In this document: piece by piece, positions 10,701-19,229 of the stretch
How the letters are laid out: the number at the start of each line of letters is the position of its first letter
Position numbering within the stretch: position 1 is the first letter of the stretch
Source of the DNA: Ectocarpus siliculosus
Taxonomy: Eukaryota > Sar > Phaeophyceae > Ectocarpales > Ectocarpaceae
DNA: 21,358 nucleotides
NCBI GenBank assembly: GCA_000310025.1
Contig: FN649741.1
Coordinates: 3,970,021-3,991,378, forward strand
Direction of reading: 5' to 3'
Position numbers and translations under genes: made by a program
Notes under the pieces: model-generated
Database searches by the model: none
Told to the model about the DNA's origin: nothing
Seen by the model: only the letters and a program-made list of their open reading frames with translations

Positions 10701-10944
10701 CCGTTCACCTGTTCCCTCTTTACATCTATCTGTCCCTTCCCCCCCTTCCTGCATCTCTTCTCGCACCACACAACCCGTCAGGACCGGGGCGACCAAGAAA
10801 CTCAGCTCGGAAGCTCTCGAGTTCACAGTAAATGCCCTGATCGCAACGCGAGCAAAACTCGATTTGTTCTTGTCCAAGGTCCCGTCTGACGCACTAGCAG
10901 AGGCCAGGGCAGAGATTAAATCAGAGGGCGGCGACCAGTCATGA
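7703..10944 (+). CDS. Thylakoid-lumen helical protein, possibly PsbQ/Psb31-like
   Basis: Three exons: 7703-8119, 9860-10074 and 10782-10944, joining to 264 residues. Targeting is three-part. Residues 1-24 form a signal peptide ending in GAFLAP, the A-F plastid motif of algae with secondary plastids. A Ser/Arg-rich transit stretch follows. Then SSRRGFLEGGAVALLASVAA (63-82) with PEPSVA is a twin-arginine thylakoid signal, with cleavage expected after A91. The mature part (about 173 residues) is predicted by eye as four amphipathic helices: about 121-142, 150-180, 186-203 and 214-250. That layout resembles extrinsic photosystem II proteins of the PsbQ/Psb31 group, which stabilise the oxygen-evolving complex. 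Localisation is well supported; family membership is an inference from fold and length only. An alternative donor at 8131 would shift the frame, so 8120 is used. Both introns contain LINE pieces. Confidence 0.7.
8120..8842 (+). other. 5' part of intron 1 of the lumen-protein gene
   Basis: Starts with CAG|GTGATG. No exon or recognisable element is seen before the LINE fragment that begins near 8843. Short CAGCAGTA-type motifs occur, as elsewhere in the window. Confidence 0.4.
8843..9798 (+). mobile_element. 5'-truncated non-LTR retrotransposon (LINE), C-terminal end of ORF2
   Basis: An uninterrupted frame from about 8843 encodes the tail of a LINE reverse-transcriptase polyprotein. The segment RTSNAGVRAALGIQSLR followed by GGDARKL, then RLPRIVWEAKW, is the typical post-RT region of LINE ORF2. 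Further on, FKCDCGFECEDRVHVVVEC (C-x-C-x3-C-x4-H-x4-C) is the terminal zinc-knuckle-like motif, followed by a basic segment to about 9760. The RT catalytic core and endonuclease are absent, as expected for 5' truncation during target-primed reverse transcription. The 3' end is set near 9798 because homology with an inverted tail copy at 10542-10601 stops there. The lack of stops suggests a fairly recent insertion. It lies in intron 1 of the lumen-protein gene in the same orientation. No clear poly(A) tail or target duplication was found. Confidence 0.72.
10207..10404 (+). pseudogene. Coding-like fragment inside intron 2 of the lumen-protein gene
   Basis: Two overlapping frames look protein-like. 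One starts at ATG 10207 (MLAMLLAQLCQDRPEAARAR) and stops at 10321-10323. The other runs to 10404 and ends YLELMLEELGYSAAVRGLER then HFGFAVKRLACNE and a stop. Joined by a frameshift they would read as one helical C-terminus. This may be a decayed gene piece, an alternative last exon or chance; the family is not recognised. Confidence 0.2.
10542..10601 (-). mobile_element. Inverted short copy of the LINE 3' tail
   Basis: The minus strand of 10571-10601 matches 9703-9733 at 28 of 31 positions (core CCATCGGTGATCGGTC), and the adjoining 10542-10571 matches 9768-9799 (TAACCGCTA, GCAAAACAT). The copy lacks the 34 bases lying between these blocks in the intron 1 element. It encodes only the last residues (RLAIGDRSC) of the LINE protein. 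It sits in intron 2, opposite in direction to the intron 1 copy. Confidence 0.65.
10670..10781 (+). other. Long polypyrimidine tract before exon 3
   Basis: About 110 bases are almost all C and T, ending in the acceptor CCCGTCAG for exon 3 of the lumen-protein gene. This is an unusually long version of the tract that splicing factors bind before a 3' splice site. Confidence 0.6.
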
Positions 10945-12009
10945 GGCCGGCCTCATGCCCTTGTTGCTGTTGCGGCGGAATGCGGTCGGCGTCTGTAGTT
11001 CCTCAAACCGCGGCTTGTGTTACCCGGGAATCTGTCTGTAGAGCTGCCTTGTGTCGGCTCCGTGTTTGAATGTTGTCAGATTTGCCGGTGGGATACGGAT
11101 ATGTATGCGGGGCTAGACACGGTCTGCGGACAAGGGTCAAGCACTATGTCGGAAGAAGCGATCGTGTAGATCACGAGACCTTGTTTTTTGTTTTTTCGTT
11201 TTTCCCTACCAGTTAGGAAGCTCTTGCTTGTTGTTGATTCTGAACTTCGGACTCGGTGAAGTATTGTAGGCATGTAACGGAAGAAGAAAATCTAGGACTG
11301 AGTTCTTTGAAACCTTTCATGTGACATAACGTCACACCTCTTGCGCTATGATTGTTTGGCTTTTCATCCCAACCTTGGTACTGTGCTAGGCTGGAAGTGG
11401 CGTCAGCTGGGCTAGCCTAGCCTAACCGATTCGCGTCTACGCTACACTACAGCAGTACTACCCTTACTACCCTTTGTTCTCGCCGTTGTTTCATCGATCC
11501 GCCCGTCGAACTTCTGCTCGTTTGGCGCTGTAAATGGTAACTTGGCGAGAGATTTCGAGACTCCGGGCGTTGACAGGTAGTCCGACATGAGGGCCGGCCG
11601 GTACTGCCCACAGGGTGGGGCGGATCGAGATCGTGGGAAACGCCACCGCCTTGAACGCGTCTGGCTTGGCTTTCCTGGCTCATGCCCCAAACCAACTCTT
11701 GGAACCCCGCCTCTCAAGAAACTGAGGAGGACGGTACACCGTCTCACCGACGGCAGCTCGCGCCACAGAGTGGCTACATAGTTTCAACTGAAAAGGAGAA
11801 GAAAAAAGGTAGTACCAACAACACACAGAGCCCGATGTGGGGTCTCGCCGTCGTCTAAAGATAATCAAAGCCATTGGTTAGTCGACGTTGTTGGGTCAAA
11901 CCCCCTCGGCCCCTCGGTGTGTATCCGGTTCAGAGAGCCCCCATTTCTTGTCGACGATGGCGACGAGGGAAATAACAGATTATTGTCGAGTGTTGCAGCG
12001 CTGTCCATA
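10945..12009. other. Spacer after the lumen-protein gene
   Basis: The first few hundred bases are GT-rich and probably the 3' UTR. Beyond about 11300 there is a tandem GCTAGCCTAGCCTA at 11410-11423 and short open frames on both strands, none with a recognisable product. Nothing else could be supported. Confidence 0.4.
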
Positions 12010-12195
12010 ATGGGTTGTTTGGGTTCTAAAAACCTACCTGGTAAAACTGACGGGGTTGCGTACCGCGGAGGGCTCTACATACGTAGCCCTCCTACCGTAG
12101 TAACTCATCCCCTGAGTAAGCAGGACGATGAGGTGTGTGATACAAGTGAAGGTGAAACTGGCGACCGGACATCAAGGGGGCGCTCACTTTTTTGA
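12010..12195 (+). CDS. Small ORF with N-myristoylation start, unrecognised
   Basis: ATG at 12010 opens a 61-codon frame ending TGA at 12193-12195. It begins MGCLGSK, which fits the N-myristoylation rule (Gly2, Ser6, Lys7) with Cys3 available for palmitoylation, as in many membrane-tethered signalling proteins. The rest has no known domain. A GTAAAA donor just after CTACCTG (near 12041) means this could instead be a first exon. The frame is also open upstream to 11917 without an ATG. It lies about 1.1 kb after one gene and 0.7 kb before the next. Chance is a real possibility. Confidence 0.22.
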   Translation: MGCLGSKNLPGKTDGVAYRGGLYIRSPPTVVTHPLSKQDDEVCDTSEGETGDRTSRGRSLF

Positions 12196-12854
12196 ACGAC
12201 TAAGAAAACGACGGGGTCAGACGCTCAGACGCTCAGCCGTCGGCACTTACAATAAGTCCCATATGTTGAGCTTGGCAATAGACTACTGCTGTGCTCAGTT
12301 TGTGAGTTTTGGAGACTTGCTGAAAATGTATGTTTCTTACGAGGAGGTCGATGACACCACTACTCTGTACTGCGTTGTGATTTCAAATTCGGAGCAACAA
12401 CGCCGGGGCAACATGTTTCCCAGGTTACCTGCCCTGCTGCCACCGCCTGATGAAAGGAGAACGCAATCTCTTGCAGGACGGTAACATCCGTGGCAACATC
12501 GAACATGTTTCCTACAGGTACGGCAGGGTGGCTTTTTTTCGTTAACGTGCCTGTGACACCGGGGACGGGAGAGGCACACGGCTATGAACACGAGGAAACG
12601 CCGCGTGTTATTTTTTATTTTTGCCGGTTGGGCAGCAGTTTCGAATTTCGAATTGATGAAGAATCCGAACTGCATGAAACCCGGGGTTACTCCAGAAACG
12701 TCCCCCCCTCCTCGCGGCCGGGCTGCTGACTGACACACAAGCGAGTAATTACGCAACTATACCTTCAAGAGGTACCGCCACCGCAGCTCTCGCCTGATAA
12801 CTCAATTGAAGGCGTGTGGTAAGCACCATATCTTGGTGGGGTCCTCTTTAGACT
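12196..12854. other. Spacer and presumed promoter of the uS15 gene
   Basis: Open frames occur on both strands (plus to 12484, minus 12756 to 12337), but neither product has a signal peptide, domain or convincing composition. The promoter of the uS15 gene should lie here. No core element was recognised. Confidence 0.4.
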
Positions 12855-15800
12855 ATGTACAACCTTCTCTGCGTCGCGGCTGCGGCTCTGGCGTGCTTGT
12901 CCACGGCAAACGCATTCGGGCTTGGGGGCGGAGCGGCGAGAGGAGCATGCAGAGTCTCACGCGCATCAAAGGTATGATTAGCAGAGGAAGAGGCCAGATG
13001 GCGAGGCAGTAACACTGGCTGTGCTCTGCGAGTTGGCCGTGGGCATAACGCCACTGATGGGGCAGTCTGTTTTGGGCAGTCCGTGTTGGTCCGGTACACC
13101 TGTTGCGCATTTTTGCTCTGGGAGGCTTGGTTTGACCTCACGTTTTGCTCGGTCAGCCGGTGAGACAGACAAAGACCCGCGTGTGCCCAGGACGCGGGCT
13201 TATGGTCAGCTCCGGCAGCCGTGTATGCGAACACTCTTCGATCCACCTCGAGGTTACTACCACTCTTCCTTGGTTCTGGCGGCCGGTCCAACCCACCAAT
13301 TTCGTTTGGTCTCTCTGTAGTTGAACGTGTGCGTAGCAGAGGAGCGACCAAAAAGAAACATGAGGCAACACTGGGGGCCGCCGTCGCCTCAGAAAACATG
13401 TTTCATTGTGCCATACGTCACAGGGGGGGGGAACCTGCTTCTAGCGCAGGGTCGGAGCGATTCATGCTCGAGTGCTCCCACTGTCTTTTGTGTGTTTTCT
13501 GGTGCTCGTCCTGTCGTGTGCCCCTTCATGTCGATCTATGGAAGTATACGTCCAAAATTGCGTTGTCATCAGTTGGTGCGGTGCGAACCGTCGGTCGTTG
13601 GCTCTTTCCTACACTAATCCACGATACACGGCACCCCCGTTGCCGTGCTCTGCAGCAATGCGCAACCAACGTGTTCGGCTCACACAGCAGTGACCCACTA
13701 CCGACATGATGCAATGGGGTGTTGACGCTAGCAGTGTTGTGCGTTGGTGGTGCTGTGGGTTCTGAACGATATCGCATCGTCCTCCGACGGCTAACGCTTT
13801 CTTCCTCGAACTCCCCCACTACCGCGTCAACATGACAGGCGGCTTCTTCCGTCACTAGCGTGGCTCGCCGATCCCTCGTGCCGCCGTCCATGTCGACGAT
13901 GGAGGCGTCCGGGGCGGCGGATGTCTTGGCAGACCTTGACGAGTTGGACTCGGTCATGGGCGTGGAAACGCAGGACCAGCAGGACCTCAAGCCAAAGCAG
14001 GTGTGTGTGCATTACTTGAAAGCGTTTTACAATAGCGTAGATTGGTAGATGTACGGGGTACATACGTGACAAGGACCGCTATCTGGGAAGGAAAGAAGGC
14101 AGAATGCCTCCTACCGGTCCGGAGGGATGCGTGTATTCGTCCTTACCCTGGCATGACATATAGTGGCTGCGCTGATGGAATACGTTTTCTTCACCTTTCA
14201 CCAAACAGTTGTCCCCTAGCTGTGGATTCGCCAACGCCCATGACCATTAGTTGATCTCGTTTGAGGTGGAATACTTTCGAGCAATCGCGCGACGGAAGCA
14301 GCAGTGCTTTAGAATACAGCAGTAACATAACTCGCGGTAACGACTACCCGCTCGAAATGTTCTTGAATGAAAACATGAATGATTTGGGTTCTTCGTTTCG
14401 AAAAATACATGTCTGCTTTTGCGCCAAACGGAAGGGGAACAAGCTGAAAATAGGGCACTGCTTGTAGCCCGGTGGTACTGATTGATGTCGCACCCTCTGA
14501 TGAGATTTCGTGTAGTCTATCCGTCCCTGCAAGTACATGCTGCACGAGCACCGCCACACGAATTTGAAGGCTGATTTCGGACACGAAACGCCTCGACCGA
14601 ATTGAAGTTGAATTTGCTCAAGGTACTGGTGTGTCTACTCTACCTACTGATGGGTGGTGTGAGAAAAGCGACAACAGCAGTTGGCGATAAGTAGGTGGTG
14701 CAGCTTCCTTCCACCATACGGCCGCACGCAGAACGCACATCAAAGGCCAGCCATGCATGCCTATGCACGTGGCGAGGCAGTGCAGGCGCTTTTCCCCTCG
14801 CGCACTCTGGCGTTGGCGCAAGCTACGTAGTTGTCCGCATCTCTCTCAAAACGGTTGTGTTCGCGCTCTCGGCATACGCCACTCCTGCTTGACAACGAAC
14901 AAATCCGTGAGAGCACCAGCTGTAACGCGTCCCATGGTTTGTAGTTGCCTCCGCGCCAAACTTATTTTTTATTTGTCTCCTCGAAACGTACACTTGTGTT
15001 GCCGGTTGTGTATTTGTTGTTAGCGCTCGTCAGACGAAGGGGAAATCGGTGCTCGGAACGGCACTCCCCCACCCACAGCCCCCCAATACCGTAGCGTCAC
15101 CTTTTTTCCTTGTGAGCGAGCGGCTGTATCGCCTAGTCATACGTAAAAGATATCACAAAAGTGTATATCGATCATTTTAACGTGAACAAGGGGCGCTTCA
15201 CCGCGTTTCACAGGTGGTGGGTGTGCGTCGTCTGCTTCTGCACGATTTTTTTTTGTTTTTTTGGGCTTGTCATATCCGCCCGCGTTCCGCATTTGAAAAC
15301 AGAAAAAAACACTGCAACAGCTTGGTTGTCGCTTCCCCCCCCCTCCCCCCCCCGACATTGGTGCCGTCCTCTTGTTAACGGGATTCAGCGACCGGTTCAT
15401 GTTTCAGCCCGTCGCGGGCGGTGTGGTGGATTCTCCCACTTGGTTGTGATTTCTCCGAGCCATGAGCCTGTTCCATGGCCGGAAGCTGGCGTCCACCTGT
15501 CCGACAATGTATGCATACACGGGCGCGAGAACTGCTTACCTTTGAGTCGGGACTACAACGGTATCCTTAGTCGGGATGCCCCCCCCCCCCCCCCCGTTGC
15601 CTACAACGTGGTGTCTACTACGTTTTGTTTTTTGCAGGCTTACCTTAACAAGCTGGCGGGGCAGGCCGCGCAGCTCAAGTGGCGCAAGAACGACCAGGAC
15701 ACGGGCTCGCCTCGCATCGTGGTGGCCATCCTGACGGAGAAGATTGTGTACCTCACCAAGCACATGCAGCAGCACCCGCACGACTACCACTCTCGGCGCG

Positions 15801-17206
15801 GACTCATCACCATGGTTAACAAGAGGCGTAGGTGCGTATCTGTAGAGGGATCTTCTCGCGTGGTTGTCGCCCATGCGTTGTCTCTTTTTCCCGTGTTTTT
15901 TATTTGCCGTTAATGTGCGCTGCGCGCTATGATGGTACGGAAAGGAACCGGCAACAGTCCAGATTTTTGCCATTCAGGGAATTGCCGCTACTGCTGTTGG
16001 GGGATAGGTTTGCAATGCGAAGAAAAATACCCCCCCCCCCCGCCCTGACGACATGAAGCAAAGGCGACAGTTCGCGAGGAAGTGCCTTGTGTCGACACAT
16101 CAAGTATTGATAGTTGGTGCTCACGCACACGACCACCGGAGTGCGGTCAGAGAATGAGAGTAGTCCAGCAGCAGCAGCAACAGCAGTGGGAGGCATCTTC
16201 CGTGACCTCGAGTTTCGAAGGTCCCCCGCTGCAGTTGTGATTTTGCTCTCTGTCCCGACTGAAACGGTTTGAACCAGTATTTGCCGAACCGGAAGTTGCA
16301 ACGCAACTTGGGAGAACGCCAGGCTGTCATCTGCTGACCCACCCTCTCTCGCTGGCCGCATCATGTCTCCACGCTCCTCTCTCTGTCGACTGGCCGTGTG
16401 TGTCTGTCCGGTGTGCAGGCAACTGAACTACTACTTCAAGAAGGAGCCCAAGGAGTGCCTAGAGATGTGCGCGACGCTGGGGATCCGATTTCGCCCCAAG
16501 ACGAAAGTCAGGGGCCGAGAACAGGTGCGTTTGATTGTTCGGTGCGATCTGTCTGTCATCTGTACCGAGGCATTTTTTTTTTAGGAATATACATATAAAC
16601 AGAGGAAGACTATCCTTTCGAGATATCATGACCGCAAAAGGAAAAAAGCGAGGAACGTTGCTGTCGTTTTCTCGTTTGCAACTGACAATCCCAAGCGTCG
16701 TTTTTTTCACAACGATAGTTGTTTTGTTGTGTGTTCGTGGGTCCTACCGCTATGTTTTCGGTGTTTTTTTGAAAAGTTGGGTCGCACTGCTTCGAGAAGA
16801 TGTCACACTTCTATGGCCTAAGCGTTTCTCTTGTGTCATGTCGCTCATAGGTCGTTTGGTATGTTTTTATGGGCGTCTTACGGGTGCGCGCTGAACGACC
16901 ATTTTCCCCAGTCGTTTGGTATGGTTGTGCGTTTTTGTCTGTCTACATACGTAGCACCGACGGCACAACCGGACGCCCAATGAAAGACGGTAGTATTGGT
17001 GGGACGAGAATGCGACTTTCCCCCCCCCACCCCCACCGCCACCCCCCCTCTCTCTCTCTCAGCGTTACGCGGCGTACACCAACACGAAGTCCAAGATCGG
17101 TAACGCCCGCCGCACGGCGATGCTCAACAAGGAGCGAGTGGACCACAAGCAGGTCCTCAAGGAGCAGAAGCTGGCCGCCAGGCGGGCCAGGGGCTACGAC
17201 AAATAA
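12855..17206 (+). CDS. Plastid-targeted ribosomal protein uS15 (S15), nuclear-encoded
   Basis: Five exons: 12855-12971, 13839-14000, 15638-15831, 16419-16524 and 17063-17206, giving 240 residues with consistent phases. uS15 is a small-subunit protein that binds 16S rRNA early in assembly and forms an inter-subunit bridge. Residues 114-183 are the uS15 fold: DTGS at 114-117, HSRRGL at 144-149, then KRRRQLNYY and LGIRFRP; DTGS and HSRRGL are the conserved rRNA-contact motifs. Residues 1-21 are a signal peptide ending in NAF, followed by an Ala/Ser/Arg-rich stretch, which indicates bipartite import into a secondary plastid. Bacterial S15 has about 89 residues. Here an acidic linker (about 56-90) precedes the domain and a basic C-terminal extension of about 57 residues follows. 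For exon 2 the acceptor ending at 13838 (GACAG) is used, because the later CACTAG acceptor breaks the frame. A mitochondrial destination is less likely given the signal peptide. Confidence 0.87.
12972..13838 (+). other. Intron 1 of the uS15 gene
   Basis: Starts GTATGA and ends GACAG. It contains an open plus-strand frame of 162 codons (13221-13709) and overlapping minus-strand frames, none with recognisable features. No nested gene is supported. Confidence 0.55.
14001..15637 (+). other. Intron 2 of the uS15 gene
   Basis: The longest intron of this gene, from GTGTGT to TTTGCAG. A run of 17 C lies at 15579-15595, about 40 bases before the acceptor. From 15161 the intron is open in the frame of exon 3, apparently by chance. 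No mobile element or nested gene was recognised. Confidence 0.55.
15579..15595. repeat. Homopolymer C17 tract before exon 3 of the uS15 gene
   Basis: Seventeen C residues close to a 3' splice site, probably part of the pyrimidine tract. The length may vary or be misassembled. Confidence 0.85.
15832..16418 (+). other. Intron 3 of the uS15 gene
   Basis: GTGCGT to TGTGCAG. It holds a C-run near 16030-16040 and a CAG-rich patch near 16169-16186; nothing else is recognised. Confidence 0.55.
16581..16641 (+). repeat. Dispersed repeat family, copy 3 (in intron 4 of the uS15 gene)
   Basis: Shares with copy 2 a preceding T-run, TTAGGAATA followed by ATA-rich sequence, then ACAGAGGAAGACTATCC and TTCGAGATAT. 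It is the most diverged of the three copies after TCGAGATAT. Confidence 0.5.
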
Positions 17207-18140
17207 ATTGCCGCATCCGTCTTTCGCCGTTCGAATGACGTGTTTGTTGTCAGGGTTGTTGATGATCCGATACTGCCGCAAGAGGGAGGTATGATTCTTT
17301 TAAAACGGTGTGCAGGTTTATTATTTCCATGCTGGTTTGTTTGTCTGCACGGTTGTTGGGAGTATTGGGGAACGACTCAGTGGGTTCAGTGGGCGGCGGG
17401 AGGGTAGGAAAAGGTGACGGCGTTCGTTTGGTTGTGTCGGCATCTTTCTGACCACGCTGTTTCGCGACGGGGAAAACCTTTTCGTTGTCATGTGGGTCCG
17501 TGAGGTTTTGGTCGCCAGTTTGATGTATAAGGGTCTGGCCGTTGCTTGTGCTGCTGGCCCCCCCGTAGTCGTGAGCTTTTGATGATTCGTGATGCGCGAT
17601 GGCGCTTCAGTCGTATCTTCATGCCCCTACGACTTAGTCTTCCTCCCCGCTATTCTGTGAGTGACCGGACCTAAGGCTAGCGGTGCGTTTGTAGAGAACA
17701 GCAAGCTACGCGTCTGAAAGAACGTGCATCTCGAGATCTAGGAGGCACGCTCTTCTTCGGCACGCCGAAGGCATGGCATAGCACCATTTTCTTTCCGGGA
17801 GGGGAAACGGAGAGGGAAGATTCGAGAAGCTACGGCGCTGTAGCCTTGTTGTGTGTTGCCGCTCTTGGAAGGGATATTGACCAGTGTGCGGTCTCCCCTC
17901 TTGTGGTCCGCTTCCACAGCCGAGGGAGTGTGGGGCCGACGGGTCATGGTGTGCCGTGTTAGAGTTTTAGAGGCGGGCTGACCGGCGACTTTCGAATCGG
18001 CTTCCTTGACTAAGTGGCGCTTTCGGTGTCGTCGCGAAGTTGGGAAGAGGCTTGCACGCATGGTGTGTGGCAGTAAGAGCAGCTGCAGTGCGCGAGCGGG
18101 CGTGTAGCCCTACGTTTTGAATTTTGCGGCTTGACTGGTG
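17207..18140 (+). other. Region after the uS15 gene, probable 3' UTR then spacer
   Basis: To about 17560 the plus strand is rich in G and T, like the regions after the other two genes, and is probably 3' UTR. Beyond that, a minus-strand frame of 107 codons (18061 to 17738) is open, but its basic, low-complexity product matches nothing recognised. Confidence 0.4.
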
Positions 18141-18556
18141 ATGAACAAATCGCGAACCCGGTTTTCTCGGCCGTGTGAGGATGCTATCCGTGGTAAATAC
18201 TACCCGTCCCAGGACGACGGAGTCGGAGCATGAGACATATGCTCGAGAGAGTGTTGAGAAAAGACTCGTCATCTATCTGGATAGTAGATGTTTGTCTTGA
18301 GAAGGAATTATGTTACCTCCCACCCTTGGCGCATCTCCATGCCTGAGACGCTGCTATTGTCTCGCTACTACAGGGTCTTTGGTTCACACAAGTTTCAGGC
18401 GGGCGAACAGGAATGAATGCACACACCGCGCTTGAGCGCGGTATGCCACCCAGCACTAAAAAACTCGATGATTTTTTCGCCCACTGGTACGCGTACGAGG
18501 ACTCTGTTTTGGTGCTCGCACTTGGTGCACTCGGAGTGGTCCTTATTGGAAAGTAA
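18141..18556 (+). CDS. Candidate small tail-anchored membrane protein (86 residues)
   Basis: Two exons fit: 18141-18192 (ATG, 17 codons plus one base, donor GTAAAT) and 18348-18556 (acceptor CTGAG, stop TAA). The join gives an 86-residue protein beginning MNKSRTRFSRPCEDAIR. An alternative acceptor, CTACAG before 18374, is stronger but does not keep frame with this first exon. The last 18 residues (DSVLVLALGALGVVLIG and a final Lys) form one hydrophobic segment preceded by DDFFAHWYAYE, the look of a tail-anchored protein with a polar cytosolic part. An in-frame TGA lies three codons before the ATG. No family is recognised. The intron (155 nt) is shorter than its neighbours. The antisense frame is also open here, so coding status is uncertain. 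Confidence 0.4.
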
Positions 18557-19229
18557 TCGGTCCCTCCCGTCATCATGGGTGGACCCCGTCGATCTCCCAG
18601 GGGATGGCGCCGCGGCGAGCGAACCTTGCTGGGAAAACTTCAACCAACAAAAAACACGTGTGTAGCTTGTAGGAATAGAGTGCAGCCGTGTAGTTGTTTG
18701 TTGCGTGTCTCAAACTCGAAATTAGTTCACAGGCACAATCAGCGAAACAAAGGACACGACGCCGCCGTAAAATAGTTCATGTCCTCCAATGGCCTGGGGC
18801 GTCTGATGTGTACATACATTTATAGTCTACGCAAGTCTACGCTGGATTTTTTTTACGCCTCTGTTTGTCTGTGTGTGGTTTCACGCAGTAGGATCAACTC
18901 TCCCATGGTATGCTTAAGCGCGACGCATGCGTTCTCTCAGCAGCTAGTTTCTGTGGTGCCCGAGGGCGACCTACGACAACTACCCCGTGCAGTGGCGTAA
19001 CAAGTAGGATACGAGGCACCATCATGCGGGCACATGCACATGATGATGATGATGGTTGTCACGTTATCGCTGCCCCCCCCCCCCGCCCCCCCCCCGGATC
19101 CTCCTTCCCGGCCCCCCACTCCCGCCTACCCAAGCTACAGATTTATCATCGCAACATCACAACACCGCAAACAACAGCAACCGTTCCATCACGTGCCCCC
19201 GCCTTGCCAGTGGCGCAACACCCCCAGCC
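18557..19229. other. Spacer with ATG repeat and C-rich tract
   Basis: No gene is supported. The region contains a short GAT repeat near 19039-19053 and a C-rich tract at 19073-19096. The last 100 bases, rich in A and C (CAACACCGCAAACAACAGC), resemble a 5' leader for the ATG at 19230. Confidence 0.4.

Noticed and set aside
12129-12729. Overlapping open frames on both strands in the spacer before the uS15 gene
   Set aside because: No recognisable motif or start context, and the strands compete equally; probably chance.
12848-13399. 183-codon minus-strand open frame
   Set aside because: It covers exon 1 of the uS15 gene in antisense and shows no recognisable domain.
13857-13862. CACTAG acceptor for exon 2 of the uS15 gene
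   Set aside because: It leaves the wrong phase after exon 1; the acceptor ending at 13838 keeps frame through to exon 3.
15161-15637. Intron 2 of the uS15 gene is open in frame with exon 3 for 159 codons
   Set aside because: The upstream peptide is low-complexity, the acceptor TTTTTTGCAG is excellent, and the signal-peptide exon at 12855 joins in frame, so this is treated as intron.
17738-18061. 107-codon minus-strand open frame
   Set aside because: Basic, low-complexity product, no signal or domain, no supporting splice pattern.
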